This document shows positions 27,352 to 37,961 of a stretch of 64,000 nt of DNA, one piece after another. The notes beneath the pieces are model-generated. The model did not search any database. It was given only the letters and a program-made list of their open reading frames with translations, and was not told the origin of the DNA. The position numbers were made by a program, and so were the translations under genes. How positions within the stretch are numbered: position 1 is the first letter of the stretch; each line of letters opens with the position of its first letter. The stretch lies in the NCBI RefSeq assembly GCF_900185015.1, contig NZ_FXYD01000001.1, positions 248,001 to 312,000 of the forward strand, given 5' to 3'. The stretch is from Octadecabacter ascidiaceicola. Lineage in GTDB: Bacteria > Pseudomonadota > Alphaproteobacteria > Rhodobacterales > Rhodobacteraceae.

Positions 27352-29568
27352 TCATGCTGTTTCTATTTGGGGCAGCTCGGTTGCTGCTTGAATTGGAAGT
27401 GTGATGACAGCCATCGCGCCTACGCGCCCTGTTTCATCAAAAGCGGGCGCGTCCGTCAGGGTCAGCGTTCCGCCATGCTCATCGATAATTTTCTTCACGA
27501 TCGGCAGGCCAAGGCCGGTGCCTTTCTCACGTGTGGTCACGTAGGGTTCGAACAGCTTCGCGCGGTCTTCGGGAAGACCAATGCCGTTGTCCGCAATCGT
27601 TAGCGTTGCTACTTCGTCAGTTGTTGATAGACGAATTTGAATTTGTGGCTTAACGTCGATGTCAGGATCATTTTCCTGCAAACTTTCAATGGCTTCGCCA
27701 GCGTTCTTAATGAGGTTTGTAAACGCTTGAGACATCATCGTGCTATCCAGATCAGACAGCACTTTGCCCTCTGGGATATTCACATCAAATGAAACACCCG
27801 GTTGGCCAGATTCCTGTAGCGTCACAGCGTCTCGCAGGATCTCGGCAAGGTTATACGTGCGTCTGTCGGGTTCCGGCATCCGTGCGAACTTAGAAAACTC
27901 ATCAACAATGCGCCGTAAGTCATTGGTTTGACGTACAATAACGTCCGTCAGTTGTTCCAGATCAGCAGGAATATCCACTTCGCGGCTGAACTTACGCTTA
28001 ATCCGTTCCGCAGACAGCTGGATCGGCGTCAGAGGGTTCTTGATCTCATGTGCGATGCGTCGGGCAACATCACCCCACGCGGCCATTCGCTGGGCAGAAA
28101 CAAGATCGGTCACATCTTCAAACGCAACCACGTAGCCTTCAAGAGTATCATCCTCACGACGGCGGTGAGACATGCGCACCAATAGACTTTCTTGCTGTCC
28201 CCCACGGACAAGGTTCACCTGCCCTTGCACAACGGGTTTCCCACCCATTGTCATCTCATCAAACAGGGCGGCGAACTCCGGTACTGCGACCGCAAGGGCG
28301 CTATGTTCCCCACCATCAACTTCGAGGAGACGGTTTGCAGAGCGGTTAACGAACATCACGCGCCCGTCTTCGTCCAAACCGACCACCCCAGACGGCACTG
28401 AAGACAGCACAGAGTCAAACAGGCGACGGCGGCGTTCGATCTGGCGTGTGTTGTCGAGCAATTCTTCTCGTTGGTCCCGCAGTTGTGCCGTCATCTGGTT
28501 AAAGTACCGCCCAAGCTGCGCGATTTCATCTTCGCCTTCTTCTTCGCGCACACGCACGTTCAGATCACCGGCTCCAACACGCTGAGATGCACCCACCAAA
28601 CGTCCCACAGGCCGCGACAAGCGTTCCGCAAACCAAAGACCAACCCAGACGGATGCAAGGATTAAAATCAAAGCAAAACCAAGATAAATGAGGCCGAATT
28701 CAAACAACACGCGTCCGCGCTCGTTCTCCAACTGCCCATACAGCGCAACGGTTTCTTGGGTTTCGTCTAAAAGCGCGAGGATGCCGCCATCAACTTCACG
28801 GGTGACGTATAAATACTTCTCTCTGAACGCAACCAGTGGGATCAAAGCGCGAAACTCGTTGTTCGCCCAATCCTCAATAATCACGAGGCCAGTGACGCTG
28901 GCTTCCGCCAGCTCTTCGCGCGTTGGCTGTTCGAAATAGAACTCATATGACCGTTCGCCGCGCGCCCAGATTTCACCATCGCCGTCCAGAACAAAGGCCT
29001 CTGTTAGGCCCCGTTCGATCTGGGGTTGGACGGCCGCAAGGGCTTGGCGGACTTCGCCTCGCTCCATGAAAAATGTCTGCAAACGTTCGGTGTTCAGATA
29101 ACCCGCAAGCGCGTTACCATCGCGTTGAAGTTCGGTTCTGTGCTCTTCTTCATAGGCTTGCGCTGCGGACAATGAGTTGCCCAACACGTCGCGTACACGT
29201 TCAGAAAACCACCCTTCAAGCCCGATGTTAATCGTTAAAACGGCAAACACCGCGACGGCGACCGTCGGGATCAGGGCCAGCAAACCAAAAACGCCAGTGA
29301 GACGCAGGTGTAGACGCGACCCGGCTGATTTTGCGCGCCGTGCGGCGATCATGCTGACGATGCGTGACGACACCAGTGCCGCAATCACCAACACATAGAT
29401 GATGTCAGCAAGCAAAATCAGCCGCAGGATTTCCGTACGGCCTGTTTGGTCCAGTGGACGCAGTGCAGAAATCGTTAAAATAATTAGGATCGGGCCGAGC
29501 AAAACCAGAACAGCCGTCGTCACGTTTTGGACGCTGCGCCGCCTGCGCCAGCGCGAAAACGCCAGCAT
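27352..29568 (-). CDS. ntrY: Nitrogen-sensing membrane histidine kinase NtrY
   Basis: Membrane sensor kinase of 738 residues. N-terminal hydrophobic segments (about residues 18-40, 50-72 and 90-118), an extracytoplasmic region, another membrane segment near 290-310, then HAMP, PAS and kinase core. H-box IAHEIKNPLTPIQL, N-box LIKNAGEAI, G boxes DNGIGL and GTGLGLPIVKKI are all intact. The ATG at 29568 starts the basic stretch before the first membrane segment and is preferred over one at 29646. In other alphaproteobacteria NtrY-NtrX responds to nitrogen and redox status. Confidence 0.93.
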   Translation of the reverse strand: MLAFSRWRRRRSVQNVTTAVLVLLGPILIILTISALRPLDQTGRTEILRLILLADIIYVLVIAALVSSRIVSMIAARRAKSAGSRLHLRLTGVFGLLALIPTVAVAVFAVLTINIGLEGWFSERVRDVLGNSLSAAQAYEEEHRTELQRDGNALAGYLNTERLQTFFMERGEVRQALAAVQPQIERGLTEAFVLDGDGEIWARGERSYEFYFEQPTREELAEASVTGLVIIEDWANNEFRALIPLVAFREKYLYVTREVDGGILALLDETQETVALYGQLENERGRVLFEFGLIYLGFALILILASVWVGLWFAERLSRPVGRLVGASQRVGAGDLNVRVREEEGEDEIAQLGRYFNQMTAQLRDQREELLDNTRQIERRRRLFDSVLSSVPSGVVGLDEDGRVMFVNRSANRLLEVDGGEHSALAVAVPEFAALFDEMTMGGKPVVQGQVNLVRGGQQESLLVRMSHRRREDDTLEGYVVAFEDVTDLVSAQRMAAWGDVARRIAHEIKNPLTPIQLSAERIKRKFSREVDIPADLEQLTDVIVRQTNDLRRIVDEFSKFARMPEPDRRTYNLAEILRDAVTLQESGQPGVSFDVNIPEGKVLSDLDSTMMSQAFTNLIKNAGEAIESLQENDPDIDVKPQIQIRLSTTDEVATLTIADNGIGLPEDRAKLFEPYVTTREKGTGLGLPIVKKIIDEHGGTLTLTDAPAFDETGRVGAMAVITLPIQAATELPQIETA

Positions 29569-29730
29569 GTTTTTACCCAAATGGGATCGCTGCACGCGAA
29601 TTTCCCCGTTTACCAAGGGCTTATGTGCCGTAGTTAAACCACACAATGCCCGCCGCCTGTTTGATGTGATCCTACCCTGATTCCACCAAACGAGATGAGG
29701 TGGGGCCAGAGGGCCACGGTTGTTGCCCTT

Positions 29731-31089
29731 TTACATCATTTTGCGGCGGCGTGTCACGCGGATATCCAGTTCCGTGATCTTTTTTCTCAAGGTATTGCGG
29801 TTGATGCCAAGCAAATCGGCACATTTAGCTTGGTTGCCGAGCGTCGCGTCTAAGGCGATTTCAATCAACGGCGCCTCAACTTCTCGTAAAATACGTTGGT
29901 AAAGTCCCGCTGGTGGTAAAGCACCGCCATGCAAATCAAAGTAGCGGCGCAAGTGTTGTTCCACAGATCCGGACAGTTTGTCCGCCTGCCCAGTGTTGAG
30001 CGGCTCAATAGCCGGTTGTGAGCCGAGGACTTGTTCGACTTCCGGGCGGTGGATGTCCGGATTGCTGGACGTCACAACGAGGCGACGGATCACGTTTTCA
30101 AGCTGACGCACGTTGCCGGGCCAAGTGTAAGCCCGAACGATATCAATCGCATCACTCGCCAAACTTCGCGCAGGCGCGCCTTCGCGTTCGGCGCGGGTTA
30201 AGAAATGCTCAGCCAATAAGGGAATATCATCCACGCGGTCACGCAAAGGTGGCACAGCAACTGTCACGCCAGCCAATCGGTAATAAAGATCTTCGCGCAA
30301 AGCGCCCTTTTCAAGTGCGTCCAATAGGTCCGTGCGCGACGTGGCCATAATGCGCGGCGCTGTGTCGCCCAAGGCGTCCAGCATTCGAACGATCCGTGCC
30401 TGTGCGTCCATCGACAAATCGGACACTTCATCAAACACAAGGCTGCCCGCTTTCACGCGCGACAATAGCGATTGCGGCCCGTCCATTCCTTCAAGGTCAG
30501 ACGCTGCAGCAACAACAAACGGCAATGAGCGTCGATCAGAAAAATCGTGGATCGCGCGTGCAATCAGGCTTTTGCCTGTGCCACTTTCACCAGTAACAAG
30601 GACCGACAGCGATGTGTTCATAACACGCGCGACCAGACGATAGAGCGCCTGCATAGCCGCTGTGCGGCCAACGAGCGGTAGGTCTTCGCTCTGACTGTCA
30701 TCTGCCGCAGTTGTTGCGCGGCGTGGCTTCATCTCAAGCGCACGGGCCGCGCGTTTCATCAAGTCGGGTAAGTCGAACGGTTTGGGAAGATAGTCATAGG
30801 CTTCGGCCTCCGCCGCCTTGATAGCCGTCATTATGGTGTTCTGCGCCGAGATGACGATGACGGGCAAATTGGGCCGCAATTCCGCAATCTTGGGGAGCTG
30901 ATCCAATCCGTTGCCGTCCGGCATGACCACATCTGATATGACCAGATCACCTTTGCCTTCTGCGACCCAACGCATCAGCGTCACGAGCGACGATGTGGCA
31001 TGAACCTTGCACCCTGCCCGCGTCAGCGCTTGCGTTAGAACCGTGCGGATTGTGCGGTCGTCATCTGCGACCAGAACTGTGCCATCCAT
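29731..31089 (-). CDS. ntrC: Nitrogen regulator NtrC (sigma54-independent type)
   Basis: Response regulator of 452 residues. Receiver domain (Asp53 in ISDVVMP), AAA+ domain with Walker A GESGTGKS and Walker B VFDEVSDL, and Fis-type helix-turn-helix at the C-terminus ([20 protein letters not shown]). The sequence between the Walker motifs is shortened and has no GAFTGA loop. This matches the NtrC of Rhodobacter capsulatus, which activates sigma70-type promoters. It begins on the base after the ntrB stop. The 160 bases between it and ntrY hold no feature I can name. Confidence 0.95.
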   Translation of the reverse strand: MDGTVLVADDDRTIRTVLTQALTRAGCKVHATSSLVTLMRWVAEGKGDLVISDVVMPDGNGLDQLPKIAELRPNLPVIVISAQNTIMTAIKAAEAEAYDYLPKPFDLPDLMKRAARALEMKPRRATTAADDSQSEDLPLVGRTAAMQALYRLVARVMNTSLSVLVTGESGTGKSLIARAIHDFSDRRSLPFVVAAASDLEGMDGPQSLLSRVKAGSLVFDEVSDLSMDAQARIVRMLDALGDTAPRIMATSRTDLLDALEKGALREDLYYRLAGVTVAVPPLRDRVDDIPLLAEHFLTRAEREGAPARSLASDAIDIVRAYTWPGNVRQLENVIRRLVVTSSNPDIHRPEVEQVLGSQPAIEPLNTGQADKLSGSVEQHLRRYFDLHGGALPPAGLYQRILREVEAPLIEIALDATLGNQAKCADLLGINRNTLRKKITELDIRVTRRRKMM

Positions 31090-32166
31090 TTATGCCTCTC
31101 CTGAAAATTCTTTGGGAACAACGGGCAGCGATACTCGAAACACGCATCGCCCAGGAACGGAGTCGACGGATATCCAGCCGCCAACGTCCGAAATCAATTT
31201 ACTCACGAGGGCAAGGCCAAGGCCCGTGCCGTTCTCGCGCCCTGAAATAAAGGGTTCAAACACATCTGCAGCGATGTCTTCGGGCAATCCGGGGCCATCA
31301 TCGATGATCTCAATCTGCAAAGGCAAACGTGCAGCTGTCCCATCTTTGCGCTGCATCCGAAGAGAGGGTTCATAAAATGTATGGAGTCTTATCGATCCGC
31401 CAGCAGAGCCCGCTTGTGATGCGTTTTTCAACAGATTCAACAACACCTGCAACAACTGGTCAGGGTCCGCGAAGGTCGGCGGCAGGGATGGGTCATAGTC
31501 CTCAATAAACATCATATGTGCGCCAAATCCGACAGAGGCCGACTGCCGTGCGCGGTCCAATACGTCATGAATATTCACAGGTTGGCGATTGGGCGGCTGC
31601 ATGTTGCCGAACTGCTCGACCTGTTCGAGCAGTTTCACAACACGGCGGGATTCTTCGACGATTAAATCCGTCAATTCGCGGTCTTCGTTAGATAGGGTCA
31701 TCGACAAAAGTTGTGCCGCGCCCGTGATGCCAGCCAGCGGGTTCTTGATTTCATGGGCCAGCATTTCAGCCATCCCGATTGCAGACCTTGCTGCGCGGAC
31801 GGACTTCGCTGAGTTGTTCATCCGCGTGGCCATCTCGCGTGGCGCAATAATCATTAGCATCTGATCGCCAATCATTGCGTCGGGGTCGTTCAGAGGTGCG
31901 AATTGGATGTTGCATTGCATGGGTGTGCGCTCACCGCTGCTTACGTCGACATCGTTCACAAACAGGGATGTGCGGTGTTCGCTTGCGCGCGCATAAGCGG
32001 CCTCAAGCGGCGCGTCGATCATTACCTTTTCCCAAACGCTCGCCCCGACCAATACTTTGGTAGACAGGTTTAGAAATGCCTCAGCAGCGGGGTTGCTTTG
32101 CGCAATTGTATCATCGCGGTTCAGTAGTAATGCGGGGACCGGCAAAGAATTCCAAAGGGCGTTCAT
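31090..32166 (-). CDS. ntrB: Nitrogen sensor histidine kinase NtrB
   Basis: Cytoplasmic kinase/phosphatase controlling NtrC in response to PII proteins; 358 residues. PAS domain (about 1-110), H-box LAHEIKNPLAGITGAAQLL, N-box LLNLLKNAS, G boxes DDGPGL and NGTGLGLALV. The ATG at 32166 overlaps the dusB stop (ATGA), giving the order nifR3-ntrB-ntrC known from Rhodobacter. Longer in-frame starts inside dusB are unlikely. Confidence 0.95.
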   Translation of the reverse strand: MNALWNSLPVPALLLNRDDTIAQSNPAAEAFLNLSTKVLVGASVWEKVMIDAPLEAAYARASEHRTSLFVNDVDVSSGERTPMQCNIQFAPLNDPDAMIGDQMLMIIAPREMATRMNNSAKSVRAARSAIGMAEMLAHEIKNPLAGITGAAQLLSMTLSNEDRELTDLIVEESRRVVKLLEQVEQFGNMQPPNRQPVNIHDVLDRARQSASVGFGAHMMFIEDYDPSLPPTFADPDQLLQVLLNLLKNASQAGSAGGSIRLHTFYEPSLRMQRKDGTAARLPLQIEIIDDGPGLPEDIAADVFEPFISGRENGTGLGLALVSKLISDVGGWISVDSVPGRCVFRVSLPVVPKEFSGEA

Positions 32167-33140
32167 GTGAGGGCCTCGCTTGCAAGCGCATCTTGAAGCA
32201 ATTTGAAGACCTTCGTGCTTGATCGTTCGGTCAAAACAGCTTTGCGTAAGGAAGGGTCTGGTTGGGATTGATCCATGTACCAACCCAGATGTTTTCGCGC
32301 GACCCTGCCGCCGAGTTCGTCGCCGTAAAAAGACAGCATCGCGTCGTAGTGGCTTGATGCCATGTCAACAAAATCGGCTCCCTTTGGGGATGCTGGGGCC
32401 GCCTGCCCCGAAAGTTCCATTGCCACGTCACGCAATATCCACGGCCGTCCTTGTGCACCGCGCCCGATCATCACGCCGTCAGCGCCAGACGCCTTTAAAG
32501 CTGTCTTTGCAGTATGGGTGCTGACAATGTCGCCATTGGCGATCACAGGAATTGAAACCGCTTCCTTGATCGGAGCGATGGCGTCCCAATCAGCGCGGCC
32601 TTTATAGAACTGGCAACGGGTACGACCATGAATGACGATCCGCGAAATTCCGGCGTTCTCGGCGCGTTTCGACAGCTCAGCGGCATTCAACAGCGCATCG
32701 TCCCAACCAAGTCGGGTTTTTAGCGTTACAGGTATGCCTACCGCACAAACAACCGCATCGATCAGCGTCAACGCGTGATCGAGATCACGCAGCAACGCAG
32801 AGCCAGAATACCCACTTGTAACCTTTTTCGCAGGGCACCCCATGTTGATGTCGATCATCGCGGCGCCGTTAGCTTCGACATGTCGCGCGGCTTCTGCCAT
32901 CCAATGGGCTTCGCGCCCCGCCAGCTGCACGGCTGTATTGCCTTGATCGAAGCCAAGTTCAGCTTTTTCGCGAACACCCGGTTTCGCCTGCACCATTTCT
33001 TGGCTGGCGACCATCTCCGAAACAACCCAACCCGCGCCAAAGGACGCGACCAGCTGGCGAAACGGTAAATCCGTTATGCCCGCCAGCGGCGCGAGGGCCA
33101 CCGGGCTATTTGGCGTAGGTAGTGGAATTTCGCTGTGCAT
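32163..33140 (-). CDS. dusB: tRNA-dihydrouridine synthase DusB (NifR3)
   Basis: FMN-dependent enzyme that reduces uridine to dihydrouridine in tRNA; historically called NifR3 because it leads the ntrBC operon. 325 residues. Motifs: LAPLAGITDLPFR, the catalytic-Cys segment NMGCPAKKV, VIHGRTR, GDIVS and MIGRGAQGRPW. First gene of the long minus-strand nitrogen block and divergent from ispDF. I did not find a convincing promoter in the 160-base gap. Confidence 0.94.
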   Translation of the reverse strand: MHSEIPLPTPNSPVALAPLAGITDLPFRQLVASFGAGWVVSEMVASQEMVQAKPGVREKAELGFDQGNTAVQLAGREAHWMAEAARHVEANGAAMIDINMGCPAKKVTSGYSGSALLRDLDHALTLIDAVVCAVGIPVTLKTRLGWDDALLNAAELSKRAENAGISRIVIHGRTRCQFYKGRADWDAIAPIKEAVSIPVIANGDIVSTHTAKTALKASGADGVMIGRGAQGRPWILRDVAMELSGQAAPASPKGADFVDMASSHYDAMLSFYGDELGGRVARKHLGWYMDQSQPDPSLRKAVLTERSSTKVFKLLQDALASEALT

Positions 33141-33301
33141 GTGGTTGGAGTAACTTGATTTTACTATACACTCAAGAAATCACGTCTATTTAAAAGGCAC
33201 AAAACATTAAGCGCCTAATATTTGTGCAATGACGTTGATCCTCTTCCCCCCAAGCACTGCGCTGGGTAGAACGGGGCGACCAACAAGGACGTTTCCGCCC
33301 C

Positions 33302-34453
33302 ATGCAAACAAAGCCAACAGTCGCCGCAATAATCGTCGCAGCCGGACGTGGTCTTCGTGCGGGTGGCGAAGTTCCAAAACAGTGGCAACAGATCGCCGGT
33401 AAAACCGTTGTAGAACATACGCTAGACCTGTTTGTTGCAAACCCGCAAGTGAACGAAATTGTCCTTGTTATTGCCGCGGATGATCACGATCGGGTGCGCG
33501 CGCTTGGCCTGGATCGTGTTGCCGAAATTGCCATCGGAGGCGCGGATCGCTCGATTTCTGTGCAGAACGGCGTGATGGCAGCGAAAGCGGATCGTGTGTT
33601 GATCCATGATGCGGCGCGATGTTGCTGCCCAAGTGAAGTGATTTCTCGGGTTTGCGATGCGCTGGATGACCATCAAGGCGCGGCGCCTGCTATGCCCGTG
33701 ACAGACGCGCTTTGGACCGGAGCGGAAGGCAAAGTAACCGGTGTTCAGGATAGAACGGCGCTGTACGCAGCTCAGACGCCACAAGGATTTCATCGCGAAG
33801 AGATTCTGAACGCACATCAAAACAACACCCACCCGGTCGCCGACGACGTTGAAGTGGCGCGGCTTGCAGGCCTTAATGTTGCGATTGTTCAAGGCGATGC
33901 ACGCAACATCAAAATTACCATGCCCGAGGATTTCGCGCGGGCCGCTAAATTACTGGAGACACCTTTGGATATTAGAACAGGCAACGGATTTGACGTGCAT
34001 CGTTTCGGAAACGGCGACCATGTAGTACTGTGCGGCGTAAAAGTTCCGCACGACCGCGGCCTGCAAGGGCATTCGGATGCCGATGTCGGAATGCACACGG
34101 TTACCGATGCCATTTACGGTGCGTTGTGTCGTGGCGATATCGGTCAACACTTCCCGCCGAGTGATCCGCAATGGAAAGGTGTTGAAAGTCATGTTTTCCT
34201 CACACATGCCTGTGATTTAGCCCGTGAGATGGGGTTCGAAATCACCCATATGGATTGTACACTTATTTGCGAGTTCCCAAAGATCGGCCCTGTGGCACAA
34301 TCAATGCGCACCCGCATGGCCGAGATCATGGGCCTCGACATAGATCGCGTCAGCGTCAAGGCCACAACGTCCGAGCGTCTTGGGTTCACAGGGCGCGGCG
34401 AAGGCATTGCAGCTCTGGCGACCGTAACCCTTGTTAAAGGAATGACAGCATGA
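33302..34453 (+). CDS. ispDF: Bifunctional IspD/IspF isoprenoid synthesis enzyme
   Basis: Fusion catalysing two steps of the methylerythritol phosphate pathway. The N-terminal half (about 1-215) is the cytidylyltransferase IspD ([24 protein letters not shown]). The C-terminal half (about 222-383) is MEcPP synthase IspF ([35 protein letters not shown]). IspDF fusions are common in alphaproteobacteria. The stop overlaps the pgpA start (ATGA). Confidence 0.95.
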   Translation: MQTKPTVAAIIVAAGRGLRAGGEVPKQWQQIAGKTVVEHTLDLFVANPQVNEIVLVIAADDHDRVRALGLDRVAEIAIGGADRSISVQNGVMAAKADRVLIHDAARCCCPSEVISRVCDALDDHQGAAPAMPVTDALWTGAEGKVTGVQDRTALYAAQTPQGFHREEILNAHQNNTHPVADDVEVARLAGLNVAIVQGDARNIKITMPEDFARAAKLLETPLDIRTGNGFDVHRFGNGDHVVLCGVKVPHDRGLQGHSDADVGMHTVTDAIYGALCRGDIGQHFPPSDPQWKGVESHVFLTHACDLAREMGFEITHMDCTLICEFPKIGPVAQSMRTRMAEIMGLDIDRVSVKATTSERLGFTGRGEGIAALATVTLVKGMTA

Positions 34454-34950
34454 AGAACCGCTGGGCAGAGATCACGGCAACGTATTTCTACGTTGGTTAT
34501 CTAAAGCCCGCACCGGGGACTTGGGGGTCATTCATGGCCCTGCCCCTCGCGTGGTTGATGTATGAGTTTGGCGGCCTCTGGCTGTTCGTCATCGCAATTC
34601 CAGCGGCATATATCAAAGGCTACATCGCTACGAAGATCATGACGGAAGGCAAAGACAACCATGACCCGTCCGAGATCGTGATTGATGAAGTCGTCGGTCA
34701 ATGGATCGCTCTTGCGCCTGTGATGATCGGTGCGTCCTATGTTGGCATGCCGTCAATATCGCTCTGGCCCGGTTGGATCGTCGCATTCGCGATGTTCCGC
34801 CTGTACGACATCATGAAACCCGGACCTGTCGGTTGGGCTGATCGCAAAAACAACGCGACAGGCGTGATGCTGGATGATGTGATCGCAGGGCTGTTTGCGG
34901 CACTTTGGGTCGTGGTTCTCGCCGGGCTTTGGCACGGGGTAATGCAGTGA
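34450..34950 (+). CDS. pgpA: Phosphatidylglycerophosphatase A
   Basis: Inner-membrane phosphatase making phosphatidylglycerol from its phosphate; 166 residues with about four hydrophobic segments. Family motifs KPAPGTWGS and the acidic [11 protein letters not shown] are present. ATGA overlap with ispDF and GTGA overlap with the next gene mark a three-gene operon. Confidence 0.92.
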   Translation: MKNRWAEITATYFYVGYLKPAPGTWGSFMALPLAWLMYEFGGLWLFVIAIPAAYIKGYIATKIMTEGKDNHDPSEIVIDEVVGQWIALAPVMIGASYVGMPSISLWPGWIVAFAMFRLYDIMKPGPVGWADRKNNATGVMLDDVIAGLFAALWVVVLAGLWHGVMQ

Positions 34951-35420
34951 CACTGGCCAGTGAAATTGTCACTGCGGCCATCGCCAAGGACGTTACTATA
35001 ACGACCGCCGAAAGCTGCACAGGCGGTCTTGTAAGCGCTGCGATCACGGATATCGCTGGTAGCTCGGCCATGTTTGAGCACGGGTACGTGACCTATTCCA
35101 ATGCCGCAAAAGTCGAAATGTTGTCCGTTCAGGCCGACACCTTGGAGGCACATGGAGCCGTCAGCGAAGAGGTCGCCGCGCAAATGGCACGCGGTGCTGC
35201 AAACGCCGCAGGCTCGAACATTGCAGTGTCTATCACGGGCATCGCTGGACCGGGAGGATCGGAACACAAACCTGAAGGTCGCGTGTGCTTCGGGCTGGCT
35301 ATTGGCGAAACCGTTTCAACTGTTACCCATGAGTTTGGCCCCTTGGGACGCGCGCAGGTGCGTCAGCGTAGCGTTGATATGGCCCTGTCTTTGATCGCCG
35401 ACGCACTCGATTCACTTTAG
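34947..35420 (+). CDS. CinA-family C-terminal protein (nicotinamide-nucleotide amidohydrolase)
   Basis: Stand-alone CinA C-terminal domain, 157 residues, containing TTAESCTGGLVS and SITGIAGPGG. Such proteins (PncC type) deamidate nicotinamide mononucleotide to the nicotinic acid form. The GTG start at 34947 overlaps the pgpA stop as GTGA and has GGGG nearby; there is no ATG that would give a normal N-terminus. Confidence 0.88.
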   Translation: MTLASEIVTAAIAKDVTITTAESCTGGLVSAAITDIAGSSAMFEHGYVTYSNAAKVEMLSVQADTLEAHGAVSEEVAAQMARGAANAAGSNIAVSITGIAGPGGSEHKPEGRVCFGLAIGETVSTVTHEFGPLGRAQVRQRSVDMALSLIADALDSL

Positions 35421-35569
35421 CTTCTTTTTTGGGCGTTCCGCGCCACACACGCCTGAATTTACAGCATCCAAAAAATGCTCGCATTTTATGCGGCTCTGTG
35501 CCCGCTTGCTTCTTTTTAACCCATAAAAAGTGCGCTTTGAGGTTTTCCAGTTAAGAAAAGGAACACCTC

Positions 35570-36757
35570 ATGAACGGAGCGGACACCGCTTGGATTATCG
35601 TCGCAACAGCACTTGTGTTGTTTATGACCCTCCCCGGGTTGGCATTATTTTATGGCGGCCTTGTGCGCGCTCGCAACGTGCTCAGCGTCTTTATGCAATG
35701 TTTCAGCATTGCCTGTTTGATGTCGGTCCTTTGGCTCGCGTTTGGCTATTCAATCGCATTCGGTGACGGCAACGCCTACTGGGGCGGCCTTGGTAAGATG
35801 TTCCTGAACGGTGTCACAGAAGACTCTGTGATTGACGGACAAACGATCCCCGAAATCCTGTTCTTCGTCTTCCAGATGACATTTGCCATCATCACCCCCG
35901 CATTGATCGTCGGGGCCTATGTTGAACGTATCGGATTTGCCTTCGTGATGACGTTCTCGGGCCTTTGGATGTTGATTTGCTACGCTCCTGTCGCCCACTG
36001 GATTTGGGGCGGTGGTTTGCTGGCTGGCGCAGAATGGTCCCTGTTCGCGGATGGCGTGAACGACTTTGCCGGTGGTATCGTTGTGCACCAAACGGCGGGT
36101 CTTGCGGCACTGATCGTAGCGTTCTTTCTTGGCCCACGTCGTGACAAGCACAAGCCGCCCCATAACCCTGGTATGGTTATGATAGGTGCTGCGATGCTTT
36201 GGGTTGGTTGGTTCGGCTTTAACGGCGGGTCTGAACTGGCGGCGAATGGTGGTGCGGCAATGGCAATCACGGTTACGCATCTGTCAGCGGCAACTGCATC
36301 CCTCACTTGGATTTTGTGGGAACGTATTCGTTACGGTAAATCCTCTCTCGTTGGTCTGGTTACCGGTACGATCGCGGGCCTCGCATCAATCACGCCTGCA
36401 TCCGGTTCCGTAGGCCCGGTTGAAGCGCTGATCATTGGTGGCGTTGCTGGCATCATGTGCCAAGAGCTGTGTTCGATCGTGAAGAACAAGCTCAAGATCG
36501 ACGACACATTGGATGTGTTCGCCGTTCACGGTGTTGGTGGTATCTTTGGTATCATCATGTTGGCGGTCTTTGGCCACGCGAGCTGGACTGCCCAATTGGG
36601 TGGCCTTGCTGTGGTCGGAATTTGGACGGTGGTCACAACTGTTGTGATTGTCGTCGTGGTCAAAGCAGTTTTCCCGATCCGTGTTGGCGAAGAAGACGAA
36701 TACACAGGTCTCGACCTTACATCACACGGCGAGCGCGCCTACGACATGACAAGTTAA
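35570..36757 (+). CDS. amtB: Ammonium transporter AmtB
   Basis: Inner-membrane ammonium channel of 395 residues with eleven expected membrane segments. It carries MTLPGLALFYGGLVR, the pore histidines in VVHQTAGLAAL and FAVHGVGGIFG, and FNGGSELA. The usual partner glnK is not upstream: the 150-base gap after the cinA gene holds no second gene. AAAAGGAA precedes the ATG. A strong terminator follows. Expression is presumably controlled by the nitrogen system encoded in this window, but I could not identify an NtrC site. Confidence 0.94.
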   Translation: MNGADTAWIIVATALVLFMTLPGLALFYGGLVRARNVLSVFMQCFSIACLMSVLWLAFGYSIAFGDGNAYWGGLGKMFLNGVTEDSVIDGQTIPEILFFVFQMTFAIITPALIVGAYVERIGFAFVMTFSGLWMLICYAPVAHWIWGGGLLAGAEWSLFADGVNDFAGGIVVHQTAGLAALIVAFFLGPRRDKHKPPHNPGMVMIGAAMLWVGWFGFNGGSELAANGGAAMAITVTHLSAATASLTWILWERIRYGKSSLVGLVTGTIAGLASITPASGSVGPVEALIIGGVAGIMCQELCSIVKNKLKIDDTLDVFAVHGVGGIFGIIMLAVFGHASWTAQLGGLAVVGIWTVVTTVVIVVVVKAVFPIRVGEEDEYTGLDLTSHGERAYDMTS

Positions 36758-36784
36758 CTCGTCGCCAGAAATCTAAGTATTTTT

Positions 36785-36811
36785 AAGGGCGCCCTAACCG
36801 GCGCCCTTTTT
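36785..36811 (+). terminator. Rho-independent terminator after amtB
   Basis: AAGGGCGCC (36785-36793) pairs perfectly with GGCGCCCTT (36800-36808) around a 6-base loop and runs into T residues. It may also serve the convergent COQ10-like gene in the other direction. Confidence 0.9.
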
Positions 36812-36884
36812 CGTGCGGCTGATGCGGAGCTTCAGTTTATTGTCCGGTTAGCGGACAAAGGGGACATTCGTTGCGGCGTCCACC

Positions 36885-37328
36885 TTATCCGTACAGCGTT
36901 GCGGCTCGTTTCTCGAATGCGTGGACGATTTGTTGCATGGCTTGATTGAAGAACATGCCAGCTGCGCCTTGTAGGATACGGTTCTTAAATTCGAAATCGA
37001 CCTCAAAATGCACGTCACAACCGCCATCAACATCTGTGAACGTCCAAACGCTTTGCAGATATTTGAAGGGCCCATCGATGTATTCTGTTTCAATTTTACG
37101 CAGCTCTGGCCAGAGCACAACGCGGCTGCCGAATTTTTCCCGAAACACTTTGAAACTGACAACCAAATCCGCCAGCATCACTGTATGATCCACCATTTCA
37201 TCGCGTGATCGAATGCGTGCTGCCGCAGTCCAAGGTAAAAACTTAGGGTAGTTCGCAACGTCAGCGACCAACGCATACATTTGCTCAGCGCTGTATGGCA
37301 GGTGTCTGGTCTCGGAATGGGCGGGCAT
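36885..37328 (-). CDS. Coenzyme Q-binding COQ10/RatA-type START-domain protein
   Basis: Single polyketide-cyclase/START fold of 147 residues, with the family pattern [16 protein letters not shown] and the ending [17 protein letters not shown]. Mitochondrial Coq10 binds ubiquinone and supports respiration; the bacterial relatives are thought to do likewise. The start at 37328 (MPAHSETR) fits the family. It diverges from hpt. Confidence 0.87.
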   Translation of the reverse strand: MPAHSETRHLPYSAEQMYALVADVANYPKFLPWTAAARIRSRDEMVDHTVMLADLVVSFKVFREKFGSRVVLWPELRKIETEYIDGPFKYLQSVWTFTDVDGGCDVHFEVDFEFKNRILQGAAGMFFNQAMQQIVHAFEKRAATLYG

Positions 37329-37412
37329 ATCGAACTTTCGCGCGTGACTCTCTCTCCCCATGTCGTATGGTTCGCGGGGAAATTCAAGCAATTGGCACAA
37401 GGTCCGGACCCA

Positions 37413-37949
37413 ATGACGCACGCCCCCTACGTGATCGACGAGATGATATCAGCCAAATCGATTGCGGCGCGCATCGAAGACTTGGCCAAAACCATTCAGA
37501 CGGAATTCAAAGACACTGACAAACTGGTTGTTGTTGGCCTGTTGCGCGGGTCCTTCGTGTTCATTGCGGATTTGGTGCGTGAATTGGATTTGCCTGTTGA
37601 GGTCGATTTTCTTGAAGCGTCCTCCTACGGCGACGGTATGGAATCCTCACGTGAGGTGCGCATTCTCAAAGACTTGCGCGGTCAGATCGAAGGTCGTGAT
37701 GTTCTGGTGGTTGAAGATATCGTTGATACGGGCCACACGCTGCATCAGGTCATTGATATGCTGAACACGCGCCATCCGCGGAAATTGCGATCCATCGCCT
37801 TGCTCGATAAACCATCGCGCCGCGAAGTGGATATGCGGGCGGATTGGACGGGCTTTGAAATTCCGGATGAATTTGTTGTCGGCTACGGCATTGATTACGC
37901 ACAACGCAACCGCAACCTGCCCTTCATTGGCAAGGTGCGTTTTACCTAA
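37413..37949 (+). CDS. hpt: Hypoxanthine phosphoribosyltransferase
   Basis: Purine salvage enzyme converting hypoxanthine or guanine to the nucleotide with PRPP. The 178 residues include the PRPP-binding motif [12 protein letters not shown] and the PPi loop GLLRGSFVF. The ATG at 37413 ([11 protein letters not shown]) is preferred; earlier in-frame starts overlap the divergent gene. Convergent with the thioesterase gene, 12 bases away. Confidence 0.92.
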   Translation: MTHAPYVIDEMISAKSIAARIEDLAKTIQTEFKDTDKLVVVGLLRGSFVFIADLVRELDLPVEVDFLEASSYGDGMESSREVRILKDLRGQIEGRDVLVVEDIVDTGHTLHQVIDMLNTRHPRKLRSIALLDKPSRREVDMRADWTGFEIPDEFVVGYGIDYAQRNRNLPFIGKVRFT

Positions 37950-37961
37950 ATGATTGGTCGC

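Noticed and set aside
35480-35569. Sigma54 promoter before amtB
   Set aside because: A GG-N10-GC pair occurs near 35490, but the flanking bases do not match TGGCAC-N5-TTGC, and the NtrC in this window lacks the sigma54-contact loop.
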